Notes: generated by a model not told the origin, from the sequence alone. Counted from the first letter of the stretch, positions 1 through 9,000 are shown. The stretch: DNA of 34,080 bases from Eubacterium sp. (GCA_024687845.1 JAILEL010000209.1:1-34080); one strand, 5' to 3'. Made by a program: numbers and translations.

Positions 1-2434
1 CGATTATTCTGAATATGATGAGGAATATGAGGATGTTGAGGATTTTGGAGAAAGCTTTTCTGAGGATGAGTTAGAGGATTCTGGAAATGAGAGTTCAGAG
101 GAAACGTCAGAGAACGAAAAGTCCGACAGTGCAAAATCAGATTCAGACAGTTCCGAAAAATCTTCATCAAAGAAAAGAAGACTGCTTACTGTAGACAGAA
201 AATCTGGAAATATGACTATTTCAAGACCAGGTCAGGATAATAGCATTGCTGCTGCAAGTGATGGAAAATGGACTATTTTTGTTTATGTTTGTGGTTCCGA
301 TCTTGAATCTGATAATGGTGCAGCAACAGCAGACATTGAAGAAATGCTTAGTGCAAAGGCAAGTGATAATGTACGATTCGTAGTTGAAACAGGGGGAGCT
401 TCAGAGTGGCAGAATGATGTGGACGCTTCTTCACTTCAGAGATATGTAATTGAAAATGGCAAAATGGAACTTGCAGATGAAGCTTCAATATCAAACATGG
501 GTGATGCAAGTGTACTTTCTGACTTTCTGAGCTGGGGAGTTCAGAATTATAACTCAGAAAAAATGGGTGTCGTATTCTGGAACCATGGTGGTGGAAGTAT
601 ATCAGGAGTTTGCTTTGATGAGCGATATGATAGCGATTCTCTTGATTTAAAAGAAATTGATTCGGCACTTCTTAGCGTTTATTCGTCAATGTCTACTAAG
701 TTTGAATTTGTAGGCTTTGATGCATGTCTCATGGGTACTATTGAAACTGCAAATATTCTTGCTTCTTATTCGAACTATATGTACGGTTCTGAGGAAATGG
801 AGCCAGGTAGTGGATGGGATTATACCGCTATAGGTAACTTCCTTGCTGATAATCCTGGAGCAGATGGCGCTACGCTTGGAAAAACTGTAAGTGACAGCTT
901 CCTTAAATCCTGTGAGGAAGTAAAGGATGATGATATTGCAACTATGTCTGTCATAGATCTGTCCAAGGTTGATGACATTGTAACCAGCTTTAATACATTT
1001 GCTGAGAACCTCTACAATGCAACTGCTGATGCTAATGTTTTATCGGAATGTACAAGAAATATTGAAGCAGTAGACAATTATGGCGGAAATAACCGTTCTG
1101 AGGGATATACCAATATGGTGGATATGGGAGGACTTATTTCAGCTTGCTCTTCAAAGGTTGAAGGCGGCGATGCGGTTATATCAGCAATTAACTCAGCAGT
1201 TATCTATAAAATATCTGGCAAGACTCATAAGAGCGCTACAGGTCTTTCAACATATTATCCTTTGTGTGTACAAGGATCTTCCGAGCTTACTACATTTGGT
1301 TCAGTATGTGTAAGTCCGTACTATATCTCATTTGTAGATAGACAGAATAATAGTGCTGTTAATGGCGGTAGCACAGAAAACTATGATGAAGACTACTGGT
1401 GGAGTAGTGGTGATTCCTGTGGTTGGTATGAAAATGAAAGCACAGATGATGAATCCTTTGATGATCTTCTGGATTATCTGTTCAGTGATGACACAGATGA
1501 AGGTTCATATGAGGATTCGGAGGATGAAAACTCAGGCAATGATACTGAAGATGGAAATTCCGGAGAAGACAGTTCTGATGCAGATGATTATTCAATTCTG
1601 GAAGATTTCTGGTGCTGGCTGTCAGAAGATATCAGTGATGAAACTGAGGCTGGCGATGAAACATATGATGAGCCAGAGGATGAAGGAACTGGAGATACCA
1701 GCTCAGAAAATAGTGAAAATGTAAATGATCACTGGAGCTATGCCGATAACTACGAAATCACTGGAGAAAGCCCACTTATTAAGTTTGAAGAAGAACCTGG
1801 ATTTGATCAGGATGGATATTATTGCTTTAAACTTGCCAGTGATTCGATAGATAATGCAAGTGGAGTATTTGCTTACATTTACGAGATATCAGAAAATAAT
1901 GATCTGATAGAAATAGGAGAAACCTATGATGTAAATGGAAGCTGGGATACAGGCGAATTCTCAGATGGATTTGATGGATACTGGCTGTCACTTCCTGATG
2001 GACAGAATCTTGCAACTTATATAGTTTATGATAGTGGCGATGATATAGTATATACATCTCCTGTTCTGCTTAATGGAGAAGAAACAAATCTTCGACTTAT
2101 TCAGGATAGTGATGGCAATGTTACTATTGAAGGTGCATGGGATGGTATCGATGAAAATGGAGCATCTTCAAGAGAAATCACAAAGCTTAAGGATGGTGAC
2201 GTGATTGTTCCGATATATAACTATATAAAGAGTGGTGAAGAGGATTACGCTGAGGACTATTATCAGGGAGATGAATTCAAAGTCAGTGGTAATGTAGAGA
2301 TAAACTATGGACCACTTTATGTTGGAGACTATGGCTATTCGTTCGGAATAGATGATATTTATGGTGATTATTATATGACTGATTCAGTGGTATTCAACAT
2401 TGATGAAGAAGGTAATATCACATTTGAAGAATAA
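1..2434 (+). CDS. Clostripain-family cysteine protease (peptidase C11), 5'-truncated by window edge
   Basis: The reading frame is open from base 2 with no stop, so the gene starts outside the window; the ATG at 212 is an internal Met, not a demonstrated start. Numbering from that Met, the C11 catalytic pair is visible: His125 in WNHGGG and Cys172 in FDACLMG, after a beta-strand segment KWTIFVYVCGSDLES typical of clostripain-like domains. The first 70 visible residues are almost entirely Asp/Glu/Ser. A second acidic stretch (about residues 390-500) separates the protease domain from a C-terminal region rich in Tyr, Asp and Gly. Family members are secreted or surface cysteine peptidases, often specific for Arg, so an exported product is likely, but the signal peptide would lie upstream of the window. 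The substrate is unknown. No terminator is seen in the 38 bp before ispE, so read-through is possible. Confidence 0.85.
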   Translation, partial: DYSEYDEEYEDVEDFGESFSEDELEDSGNESSEETSENEKSDSAKSDSDSSEKSSSKKRRLLTVDRKSGNMTISRPGQDNSIAAASDGKWTIFVYVCGSDLESDNGAATADIEEMLSAKASDNVRFVVETGGASEWQNDVDASSLQRYVIENGKMELADEASISNMGDASVLSDFLSWGVQNYNSEKMGVVFWNHGGGSISGVCFDERYDSDSLDLKEIDSALLSVYSSMSTKFEFVGFDACLMGTIETANILASYSNYMYGSEEMEPGSGWDYTAIGNFLADNPGADGATLGKTVSDSFLKSCEEVKDDDIATMSVIDLSKVDDIVTSFNTFAENLYNATADANVLSECTRNIEAVDNYGGNNRSEGYTNMVDMGGLISACSSKVEGGDAVISAINSAVIYKISGKTHKSATGLSTYYPLCVQGSSELTTFGSVCVSPYYISFVDRQNNSAVNGGSTENYDEDYWWSSGDSCGWYENESTDDESFDDLLDYLFSDDTDEGSYEDSEDENSGNDTEDGNSGEDSSDADDYSILEDFWCWLSEDISDETEAGDETYDEPEDEGTGDTSSENSENVNDHWSYADNYEITGESPLIKFEEEPGFDQDGYYCFKLASDSIDNASGVFAYIYEISENNDLIEIGETYDVNGSWDTGEFSDGFDGYWLSLPDGQNLATYIVYDSGDDIVYTSPVLLNGEETNLRLIQDSDGNVTIEGAWDGIDENGASSREITKLKDGDVIVPIYNYIKSGEEDYAEDYYQGDEFKVSGNVEINYGPLYVGDYGYSFGIDDIYGDYYMTDSVVFNIDEEGNITFEE

Positions 2435-2472
2435 TGATAGAATATTGAACCTGATTATAAAAAGGAAATACT

Positions 2473-3390
2473 ATGATTACAAAGAAAGCTTATGCAAAGG
2501 TCAATCTTACTTTGGACATAACGGGTAGAAGGGAGGACGGTTACCATCTGGTGAGGATGGTAATGCAGTCACTGGATATTGCTGACATTCTTACATTTGA
2601 AAAAACAAATAGTGGAGATATTAAGATATTTTTGAAGGATGACAGGGGAATTCAAGATGGTGGAATGTCAAACCTTGGCACACTTCCTCTTGGAGAGGAT
2701 AATCTGGTGTATAGAGTTGCCCGGATGATGCTTGAAGGTTATGTATGGAAGAAGAAACCTCAGGCTGGAGTAATAATCACGCTTGAAAAGCATATCCCGA
2801 TCGCAGCTGGAATGGCAGGTGGAAGCAGTGATGCAGCTGCAACATTTAAAGGTATGAATGAGCTCTTCGAGCTTAGTCTTATGGATGAGCAGTTAATGGA
2901 AATGGGAGTGAAGCTTGGTGCTGATATTCCATACTGCATAATGGGAGGTACTGCACTTTCTGAAGGTATAGGAGAAGTACTTACCCGGCTTCCGAATATT
3001 CCTGAATGCACTTTTGTGGTTGCAAAGCCTAAGATTTCTGTTTCAACTGCAGAAGCTTATGGCGGGTATGATAAGATGCTCCTTTCCGGAGATAAAAACT
3101 ATAAAGAAGTTGACGTGGATGGACAGGTTGATGCGATTTATAGTGGGAATCTGGAGGGGATAACAAAAAAGTTCGGAAATGTTTTGGAATATGTAACGGC
3201 TGAGAACCACCCTGAGATTGGGCAGCTTGAAGAAATAATGCGTGGAAACGGAGCTCTTGGAGCTATGATGAGCGGAAGTGGACCTACAGTATTCGGAATA
3301 TATGATAATGAAGAAAATGTGACTCAAACTATGAAGGCATTGCAGGAATCTGGTCTTATAGAACAATTGTTCATTTCTTATAGCGTGTAG
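2473..3390 (+). CDS. ispE: 4-diphosphocytidyl-2-C-methyl-D-erythritol kinase
   Basis: IspE phosphorylates CDP-methylerythritol at the 2-hydroxyl using ATP, the fourth step of the cytosolic MEP route to isoprenoid precursors. The 305-residue protein has the family N-terminus AYAKVNLTLDITGRREDGYH and the GHMP-kinase ATP loop PIAAGMAGGSSDAAA near residues 109-123. It also has the C-terminal GHMP motif MMSGSGPTVFG near 265-275. The length is normal for the family. An AAGGA site lies 6 bp before the ATG. The gene is followed 32 bp later by tmk with no terminator, which suggests co-transcription with the nucleotide and replication genes downstream. Confidence 0.96.
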   Translation: MITKKAYAKVNLTLDITGRREDGYHLVRMVMQSLDIADILTFEKTNSGDIKIFLKDDRGIQDGGMSNLGTLPLGEDNLVYRVARMMLEGYVWKKKPQAGVIITLEKHIPIAAGMAGGSSDAAATFKGMNELFELSLMDEQLMEMGVKLGADIPYCIMGGTALSEGIGEVLTRLPNIPECTFVVAKPKISVSTAEAYGGYDKMLLSGDKNYKEVDVDGQVDAIYSGNLEGITKKFGNVLEYVTAENHPEIGQLEEIMRGNGALGAMMSGSGPTVFGIYDNEENVTQTMKALQESGLIEQLFISYSV

Positions 3391-3422
3391 CGCAACTTTT
3401 ATTAAGTATCTGAAAGGTATAA

Positions 3423-4049
3423 ATGCATATGAAAAAAGGTTTATTCATTACAATGGAAGGACCGGATGGCTCCGGCAAATCTACTCAGATAGCACTTCTT
3501 AAGGAATATCTGGAGGGCGAAGGCTATGAAGTTCTTATTACTAGAGAACCGGGAGGTACAGTAATAAGCGAGGCAATCAGGGAGATAATCTTAAATAAAG
3601 AATATACAGAAATGTCATCTGTTACAGAAATGCTCCTTTATGCCAGTGCCAGAGCCCAGCTTATAGCAGAGCTTGTTGGTCCTGCGATCGATAATGGGAA
3701 GGCTGTTATCAGTGACAGGTTCGTGGATTCTTCACTTGTTTATCAGGGGATGGCACGTGGCTTGGGAGTCGATACAGTTTATGAGGTCAATAAACTTGCA
3801 ATCGGAAAATATATGCCTGACGTTACATTTCTCCTTGATCTTCCTGCAGAAGTGGGAATCAGCCGCAAGAAGGATCAGAAGGAACTGGATCGAATGGAGC
3901 TGGAAAGCCTTGATTTTCATAGAAAGGTTGCTGAGGGATACCGACAGATGGCGGAGAAATTCCCAGAAAGAATAAAAACTATAGATGCGACTTTGCCTAT
4001 TGATGAGATATGTGGTATGATAAAGGAGTATATTAGTGTTCTGATGTAA
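3423..4049 (+). CDS. tmk: Thymidylate kinase
   Basis: Tmk phosphorylates dTMP to dTDP with ATP, feeding dTTP synthesis in the cytoplasm. The 208-residue protein shows the P-loop GPDGSGKST near residues 13-21, the DR motif and dTMP-binding segment SDRFVDSSLVYQG near 99-111, and a LID-like basic segment around RKKDQKE. Two in-frame ATGs lie 6 bp apart (3423 and 3429). The GAAAGG site ending at 3417 fits the first better, but both are possible. The order tmk-holB-ricT-trmN6-rsmI that follows matches the conserved Firmicutes cluster, here without the small yaaQ, yaaR, yabA and yazA genes known from Bacillus. Confidence 0.97.
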   Translation: MHMKKGLFITMEGPDGSGKSTQIALLKEYLEGEGYEVLITREPGGTVISEAIREIILNKEYTEMSSVTEMLLYASARAQLIAELVGPAIDNGKAVISDRFVDSSLVYQGMARGLGVDTVYEVNKLAIGKYMPDVTFLLDLPAEVGISRKKDQKELDRMELESLDFHRKVAEGYRQMAEKFPERIKTIDATLPIDEICGMIKEYISVLM

Positions 4050-4072
4050 CGATCGATTCATGAGGTGATGCT

Positions 4073-5059
4073 ATGGATTTTAAGAATATAATAGGTCATG
4101 AAGATATAATAAGTCATTTCAGAAGTAATATAGAGCAAAATAAGGTTAGTCATGCATACATAATCGGGGGCGAAGATGGAAGCGGTAAATCCGTTCTGGC
4201 TCATAGCTTTGCTAAGGCTCTTCAATGTGAAAATGGTGGATCAGAATCCTGTGGTGAGTGCAAGTCATGTAAACAGGCTGAAAGTGGTAATCATCCAGAT
4301 ATCATATATGTGACTCATGAGAAACCAAATACCATTTCTGTAGAAGAGATACGTGAACAGGTTGTTGATTCAATGCAGATAAAACCTTATAGTAGCAAAT
4401 ATAAGGTTTACATAATCAAAGAAGCTGATAGGATGACTGAGTCAGCAGAGAATGCCCTTCTAAAAACTATTGAAGAGCCACCTGAATATGCAGTCATTCT
4501 CATTCTTACGTCAAATGTTGAAAAACTTCTTCCGACGATAAGATCAAGGTGTGTGACTATTACAACCAGACCAATTAAAGAGAAGGATATTCGTGATTAT
4601 CTTCTTCAGAATTACGATGTTGACGAGAAGAAGATAAAGTTTGCTGTTGAATATGCTCAGGGTAATCTTGGCAAGGCAGTTCTTCTTGCAACAAATGAGG
4701 AGTATGAAGAACTTATTCAGTCGGTTATTAAGCTTGAGACAAATATTTTTGATATGGATATGGAGGATATTTCCGATACACTTCAGCACTGCAGCTCATT
4801 CAAGATGAGTATCAATGAATATCTCGATCTCATGATGATGTGGTACAGAGATATACTTGTGCTGAAAGTAACAGGTAATCCTGACAAGATTCTGTTCAAG
4901 GAACAGTATAGTATCATTCGAGAACAGTCCAACTATCTTTCATTTAATGAACTTGAGGCCAAATCTCAGTCCATAATAAATGCGAAGGCTCGTATAAATG
5001 CAAATGCCAAAATGGAAGATATTATGAGACTTCTGATAATGACACTTAAGGAAAAATAA
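4073..5059 (+). CDS. holB: DNA polymerase III delta' subunit
   Basis: Delta' is part of the AAA+ clamp loader that places the sliding clamp on DNA during replication. The 328-residue protein has IIGHEDIISHF near the start, a Walker-A-like loop GGEDGSGKS at residues 32-40, and a four-cysteine zinc module (C52, C60, C63, C66). It also has AENALLKTIEEPP and the SRC motif in IRSRCVTI, both characteristic of delta' and gamma/tau AAA+ domains. The length fits delta' rather than the longer DnaX. A GAGGTGATG site precedes the ATG. It sits 23 bp after tmk and 17 bp before ricT, the usual neighbours in Firmicutes. Confidence 0.95.
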   Translation: MDFKNIIGHEDIISHFRSNIEQNKVSHAYIIGGEDGSGKSVLAHSFAKALQCENGGSESCGECKSCKQAESGNHPDIIYVTHEKPNTISVEEIREQVVDSMQIKPYSSKYKVYIIKEADRMTESAENALLKTIEEPPEYAVILILTSNVEKLLPTIRSRCVTITTRPIKEKDIRDYLLQNYDVDEKKIKFAVEYAQGNLGKAVLLATNEEYEELIQSVIKLETNIFDMDMEDISDTLQHCSSFKMSINEYLDLMMMWYRDILVLKVTGNPDKILFKEQYSIIREQSNYLSFNELEAKSQSIINAKARINANAKMEDIMRLLIMTLKEK

Positions 5060-5076
5060 AGGAGTAACTTGAATTT

Positions 5077-5991
5077 ATGAAGGAAGTTATAGGCGTTAGG
5101 TTCAGAGCTAACGGCAAAATATACTTTTTTGATCCGCTGGATATTCATGTTCAGCAAGGCGACAATGTAGTAGTAGAGACTGCGCGTGGAGTAGAATACG
5201 GAAAATGTGTTCTTGGGCGTCGGAAGATTTCAGATCCTAAAAGAATATCAGGTCTTAAACCGATTCTCAGAAAAGCCACTCCGGAAGATACCCAGCAATA
5301 CGAAGCTAATATCGAAAAATCACGTCAGGCTTTTGATACCTGTATGAAGAAGATTCAGGAACATGGTCTGAAGATGAAGCTTATAGCAGCTGAATATACT
5401 TTTGATAACAGCAAAGTACTTTTCTATTTTACCGCAGACGGAAGAGTTGATTTTAGAGAACTTGTTCGAGATCTTGCTTCTGTGTTCAGAACACGAATTG
5501 AGCTTAGACAAATCGGTGTAAGAGATGAGGCAAAGATTTCCGGAGGAATCGGAATGTGTGGACGTGAGCTCTGTTGTCACAGCTATCTGTCTGAATTTAT
5601 ACCGGTTTCAATAAAAATGGCAAAGGAACAGAGCTTATCTTTGAATCCTACTAAGATTTCCGGAGTCTGTGGCAGACTTATGTGCTGTCTTAAACATGAG
5701 CAGGATACATATGAATATCTTAATTCCAGAATGCCTGGAGTTGGTGATGAGGTAACCTCAAAGGATGGTACTCGTGGTACTGTAGCAAACGTAAATGTTA
5801 TGCGTCAAACTGTCAGAATCATTGTTACTGATGATGAAGGTAATAAGGACGCTGTTGAATACAAGGTTGAGGATCTCAAGTTTAAGCCAAGGAAAAGGCA
5901 TAAAAACGATAAGAGAGATAAGGAAGAGAATAAAGAGCTGGCTGCACTTGAAGCACTTGAAAGAGCTGAAGGTGGATCAAAGTTTGATTAG
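5077..5991 (+). CDS. ricT: PSP1-domain protein, RicT/YaaT-like
   Basis: The 304-residue protein begins with EVIGVRFRANGKIYFFDP, typical of PSP1-domain proteins of the YaaT/RicT type. It carries two conserved cysteine clusters, GMCGRELCCHSY and GVCGRLMCCLKHE, about 35 residues apart. In Bacillus, RicT joins RicA and RicF in an iron-sulfur complex that acts with RNase Y on mRNA maturation and affects development; that role is known for the family and only inferred here. The C-terminal 35 residues are a Lys/Glu-rich tail (KPRKRHKNDKRDKEENKE). The gene lies between holB and a TrmN6-like gene exactly as expected for ricT. No ricA or ricF is present in this window. Confidence 0.93.
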   Translation: MKEVIGVRFRANGKIYFFDPLDIHVQQGDNVVVETARGVEYGKCVLGRRKISDPKRISGLKPILRKATPEDTQQYEANIEKSRQAFDTCMKKIQEHGLKMKLIAAEYTFDNSKVLFYFTADGRVDFRELVRDLASVFRTRIELRQIGVRDEAKISGGIGMCGRELCCHSYLSEFIPVSIKMAKEQSLSLNPTKISGVCGRLMCCLKHEQDTYEYLNSRMPGVGDEVTSKDGTRGTVANVNVMRQTVRIIVTDDEGNKDAVEYKVEDLKFKPRKRHKNDKRDKEENKELAALEALERAEGGSKFD

Positions 5992-6030
5992 GGCTTCCTG
6001 GCACAACTGAAAAAGAGGTAACATAACCGT

Positions 6031-6882
6031 ATGGTAGAAGACAAGCTTCTTAGAGAAAACGAAAGAATAGATGATCTTGAAATAAATGGGTTCCGTATAA
6101 TACAGAACCCATTTTGTTTCTGTTTTGGAATGGACGCGGTACTGCTTGCTAATTTTGCAAGAGTAAAGTCAGGAGGGAACGTTCTGGATATTGGAACCGG
6201 AACAGGCATTGTTCCACTTCTTCTTGCTGCAAAAAGTAAAGGCAGAAGCTGGACAGGACTTGAAATTCAGGAAAATATGGTCGATATGGCCCTTCGAAGT
6301 ACGATTCTAAATAATGTTGCCGGACCGGATGTATATGAAAAATATAAAGCGATTTTGCCATCCGACTTATTAATGGAAAACAAAAAAAGTGAAGTCCTGG
6401 ATGGTGGAAAGGGTGATAATGTAAAAAAGGGCTACATGAATATTATTCAGGGAGACGTCAGAAATATTCGTGAACTGTTTTCACCTGCAAGCTTTTCAGC
6501 AGTTACATCGAATCCACCCTATATGAAGGAGAATTCGGGGCTGAAGAATGAAAGTGATACCATTTACATTTCCAGACATGAAGCACTTGCAAGTCTTGAA
6601 GACATAATAAGTGGTGCAGCCTATGTGCTAAAAACAGGAGGAATATTCTCCATGGTACATAGACCAACCCGTCTTCCGGAAATAATGGAAATGATGGTGC
6701 GTTACAGACTTGAGCCTAAAAGACTTATGCTGGTTCAGCCCTACTCGGATAAGGAACCTAATCTTGTTCTTATAGAAGGCATCAAGGAAGCTGGAAAAGA
6801 ATGTCGGATTCTTCCTACCCTGATTGTATATAACAAAGATGGAACATATACAGAAGAATTACTAAAAATGTATGGCAAATGA
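6031..6882 (+). CDS. tRNA1(Val) (adenine-N6)-methyltransferase-like protein (TrmN6/YabB family)
   Basis: The 283-residue class I methyltransferase has the SAM-binding loop LDIGTGTGIVPLLLAAKS and the catalytic NPPY motif (SNPPYMKEN) of N6-adenine methylases. It also has the FCFGMDAVLLANFA segment typical of the TrmN6/YabB group. Members methylate adenosine in tRNA or, less often, other nucleic acids; the tRNA substrate is inferred. About 25 extra Lys/Gly-rich residues (around LLMENKKSEVLDGGKGDN) separate the N-terminal Rossmann strands from the NPPY half. Its place between ricT and rsmI matches the yabB position in Firmicutes. A GAGG site lies 12 bp before the ATG. Confidence 0.88.
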   Translation: MVEDKLLRENERIDDLEINGFRIIQNPFCFCFGMDAVLLANFARVKSGGNVLDIGTGTGIVPLLLAAKSKGRSWTGLEIQENMVDMALRSTILNNVAGPDVYEKYKAILPSDLLMENKKSEVLDGGKGDNVKKGYMNIIQGDVRNIRELFSPASFSAVTSNPPYMKENSGLKNESDTIYISRHEALASLEDIISGAAYVLKTGGIFSMVHRPTRLPEIMEMMVRYRLEPKRLMLVQPYSDKEPNLVLIEGIKEAGKECRILPTLIVYNKDGTYTEELLKMYGK

Positions 6883-6911
6883 TTTTGCTTCTAAGGATGA
6901 ATAGAGAGTGA

Positions 6912-6936
6912 ATTCAGAGTAAGCTGTGAATAGCAA
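6912..6936 (+). repeat. Dispersed intergenic repeat, copy A
   Basis: The core TTCAGAGTAAGCTGTGAATA followed by GCAA is a diverged copy of the element found at 7908, 9001, 14178, 14225 and 27235. It lies in the 92-bp gap between the TrmN6-like gene and rsmI. It differs from the best copy by a few bases in the GTTAAC half and is one of the weaker members. Confidence 0.5.
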
Positions 6937-6974
6937 TCTCAGTTTCGGATTTGCAATGGAGTATCATACAAAGA

Positions 6975-7904
6975 ATGGGAAAAAAAGCTAATAAAAATAG
7001 TATTAATAGTAGTAAAGAAAATATAAATAATACGGGTAGTGAAAATATTAAAACTTCTGGTGCACTTTATCTTGTGGCTACTCCCATAGGAAATCTTGAG
7101 GATATGACCTTTAGAGCTATAAGGATTCTGAAAGAAGCTGATATTATTGCTGCAGAGGATACCCGGAATAGTCTCAAGCTTCTGAATCATTTTGAAATAA
7201 AAACTCCGATGACCAGCTACCATGAGTTTAACAGGTATGAAAAAGCGGAGGTATTGATAGAAAAGCTGGAGAGTGGACAAAATATAGCGCTCATTACAGA
7301 TGCAGGAACTCCAGGAATATCGGACCCTGGTGAGGTTCTGGTAAGTATGTGTATTGAAAATGGAATTACTGTTGTTCCGGTTCCAGGTGCAGTTGCGGGA
7401 ATAAATGCACTCATTGCATCGGGACAGGCGACGAGAAGATTCGCATTTGAAGCTTTCCTTCCTCAGGATAAGAAAGAAATGAGGTGTATTTTAGATCAGC
7501 TTAAAATTGAGCAAAGAACTATAATTCTTTATGAAGCACCACATAGACTGATAAAAACTCTTGAGCTTCTTAAAGAAGAACTGGGAGAGAGAAGAAGCAT
7601 TACAATATGTAAAGAGCTTACTAAAAAACATGAGAACTATTTTAAAACAACCCTGGGGGAGGCTGCTGCTATGTATAAGGACGGCGGAGCTGAACCAAGA
7701 GGTGAATATGTACTTGTAATAGAAGGAAAAACACAGGAAGAACTAGAAGAAGAAAAAAAGGTTTTGTGGGAGAATCTTACTATTGAACAGCATCTTCAAA
7801 AATATATTGAGGAGGGGCTCAGCAAGAAAGAGGCAGTTAAAAAGGTCGCATCAGAGCGAAATATACCTAAGCAGGAGGTTTATAAGGTAAGTATAGATTT
7901 ATAA
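6975..7904 (+). CDS. rsmI: 16S rRNA (cytidine-1402-2'-O)-methyltransferase
   Basis: RsmI adds the 2'-O-methyl group to C1402 of 16S rRNA in the ribosomal P site, using SAM. Family motifs appear in order: GALYLVATPIGNLEDMTFRA, AAEDTRNSLKLLNHF, ITDAGTPGISDPGE, PVPGAVAGINALIASG and, later, ICKELTKKHE. From the ATG at 6975 the product is 309 residues. An in-frame TTG at 6951 is the longest possible start, but neither has a strong ribosome site (GGAG lies 13 bp before the ATG), so the start is uncertain. The protein has an unusual 28-residue Asn/Ser/Lys-rich lead before the conserved domain. This is the yabC position of the tmk cluster. Confidence 0.94.
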   Translation: MGKKANKNSINSSKENINNTGSENIKTSGALYLVATPIGNLEDMTFRAIRILKEADIIAAEDTRNSLKLLNHFEIKTPMTSYHEFNRYEKAEVLIEKLESGQNIALITDAGTPGISDPGEVLVSMCIENGITVVPVPGAVAGINALIASGQATRRFAFEAFLPQDKKEMRCILDQLKIEQRTIILYEAPHRLIKTLELLKEELGERRSITICKELTKKHENYFKTTLGEAAAMYKDGGAEPRGEYVLVIEGKTQEELEEEKKVLWENLTIEQHLQKYIEEGLSKKEAVKKVASERNIPKQEVYKVSIDL

Positions 7905-7907
7905 AGC

Positions 7908-7933
7908 TTTTTGAGTTAAACGAGAATAGTAAC
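7908..7933 (+). repeat. Dispersed intergenic repeat, copy B
   Basis: The motif TTTTTGAGTTAA followed by GAATAGTAAC matches the copy at 27279-27304 almost exactly, apart from the bases between the two halves. It starts 3 bp after the rsmI stop codon and lies upstream of the ferredoxin promoter. Confidence 0.55.
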
Positions 7934-7974
7934 ATCTGCATCGGCCTGAGGGTAAAATGGAATCAAGGTTTGTG

Positions 7975-8004
7975 TTGGCTAACCGTTTGGGCGTGTAGTA
8001 TAAT
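7975..8004 (+). promoter_or_regulatory. Probable sigma-A promoter of the ferredoxin gene
   Basis: A perfect -10 TATAAT (7999-8004) lies 18 bp after a weak -35 TTGGCT (7975-7980). The predicted start of transcription near 8011 gives a leader of about 37 nt with AGGAGG before the ATG at 8048. It explains how this single gene can be expressed apart from the upstream operon. Confidence 0.6.
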
Positions 8005-8047
8005 TGTCACATATTTATCAAGTCAAACTTTAAAGGAGGATATTATC

Positions 8048-8218
8048 ATGGCTTACGTAATAAACGATTCTTGCATTTCTTGCGGAACATGTGCTGGAAA
8101 TTGCCCAGTTAGTGCTATTTCAGAGGGTGACGGACAGTTCGTTATCGATGGCGATACATGTATTTCTTGCGGAGCTTGCGCAAGCAACTGCCCTGTTGGA
8201 GCTATCGAAGAAGGCTAA
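8048..8218 (+). CDS. 2[4Fe-4S] ferredoxin, clostridial type
   Basis: The 56-residue protein has two classic cluster-binding motifs, CISCGTCAGNCP and CISCGACASNCP, in two near-identical halves, the signature of small clostridial ferredoxins that carry low-potential electrons in fermentation. The frame is open upstream to a TTG at 7970, but the ATG at 8048 has an AAAGGAGGA site 8 bp away and gives the standard N-terminus MAYVINDSC. The gene stands alone between its own promoter and a strong terminator, as expected for an abundant electron carrier. Its redox partners cannot be told from the neighbours. Confidence 0.97.
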   Translation: MAYVINDSCISCGTCAGNCPVSAISEGDGQFVIDGDTCISCGACASNCPVGAIEEG

Positions 8219-8236
8219 TCAAATAATAAAAAGTTA

Positions 8237-8261
8237 AGGACGCCTTTTTGGCGTCTTTTTT
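8237..8261 (+). terminator. Rho-independent terminator of the ferredoxin gene
   Basis: GACGCC (8239-8244) pairs with GGCGTC (8250-8255) around a TTTTT loop, followed by six T residues. The arrangement is that of a strong intrinsic terminator, 20 bp after the ferredoxin stop. Confidence 0.93.
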
Positions 8262-8291
8262 CTTTAATATCGTATAGGAGGTATAATATAT

Positions 8292-8930
8292 ATGAACGAG
8301 AACAAGGTTATTCGTAACAGACTCCTTGCAGAAACAGTTATAAAGGGTCTTAAGTCCAGACATATGAATGGATATTATGCTGAAACTAAGGAAGATGCTT
8401 TGAAAATGGCATTGGATATGATTCCTACAGGTTCAACCATAGGCTGGGGCGGTTCAATGTCTATTGCAGAAATCGGTCTGAAGAAGGCAGTTCTTGAGGG
8501 GGATTATACTGTATATGACAGAACCAGTGCAAAGGATATGGCAGAACGTAAACAGATAGACATGAAGGTTTATGGCAGTGATGTTTATCTGACAAGTACA
8601 AATGCTATCACAGAGGATGGTATCCTGGTTAATCTTGATGGAAACTCAAACAGAGTATCCTGCATAGCTTATGGTCCTGAAAAGGTTATAATGATTGTTG
8701 GACTTAATAAGGTTACCAAGGATTTTGATGCTGCTGTATATAGAGTTAGAAATGAAGCTGCTCCGATAAATGCACAGCGCTTTGACAAACCTACTCCTTG
8801 CAGAACCACAGGAACCTGCGCAGATTGTAAATCAATGGATTCCATTTGCTGCAATTTACTGGTAACAAGACTTGAGAGACATCCTGACAGAATGCATGTC
8901 ATTCTTGTAAATGATGATCTGGGATTCTAA
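8292..8930 (+). CDS. LUD-domain protein (lactate utilization / DUF162 family)
   Basis: The 212-residue protein matches the small LUD family: the glycine-rich segment GSTIGWGGSMSIAEIGL near residues 51-67, LTSTNAITEDGILVNLDGNSNRVSCIAYGP in the middle, and a C-terminal cysteine cluster TPCRTTGTCADCKSMDSICC. Relatives include LutC of the lactate-oxidation complex, but the lone form seen here has no lutA or lutB beside it, so lactate metabolism should not be assumed. An AGGAGG site lies 10 bp before the ATG. It follows the ferredoxin terminator by only 30 bp with no clear promoter, so it may depend on read-through. A strong terminator follows. Confidence 0.88.
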   Translation: MNENKVIRNRLLAETVIKGLKSRHMNGYYAETKEDALKMALDMIPTGSTIGWGGSMSIAEIGLKKAVLEGDYTVYDRTSAKDMAERKQIDMKVYGSDVYLTSTNAITEDGILVNLDGNSNRVSCIAYGPEKVIMIVGLNKVTKDFDAAVYRVRNEAAPINAQRFDKPTPCRTTGTCADCKSMDSICCNLLVTRLERHPDRMHVILVNDDLGF

Positions 8931-8939
8931 AAATATTAT

Positions 8940-8984
8940 AAGGTGACATCAGGATACTTAAGCGTCCGGATGTCACCTTTTTTG
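8940..8984 (+). terminator. Rho-independent terminator of the LUD-domain gene
   Basis: AAGGTGACATC (8940-8950) pairs perfectly with GATGTCACCTT (8969-8979) over 11 bp, with a further GGA/TCC pairing inside, and runs into T residues. It closes the ferredoxin-LUD transcription unit. Confidence 0.92.
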
Positions 8985-9000
8985 TAGCAGTTTTGTCAGC

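Noticed and set aside
7970..8047. N-terminal extension of the ferredoxin from a TTG codon
   Set aside because: The extension overlaps the promoter, has no ribosome site, and is foreign to the family, while the ATG at 8048 has a strong AGGAGG.
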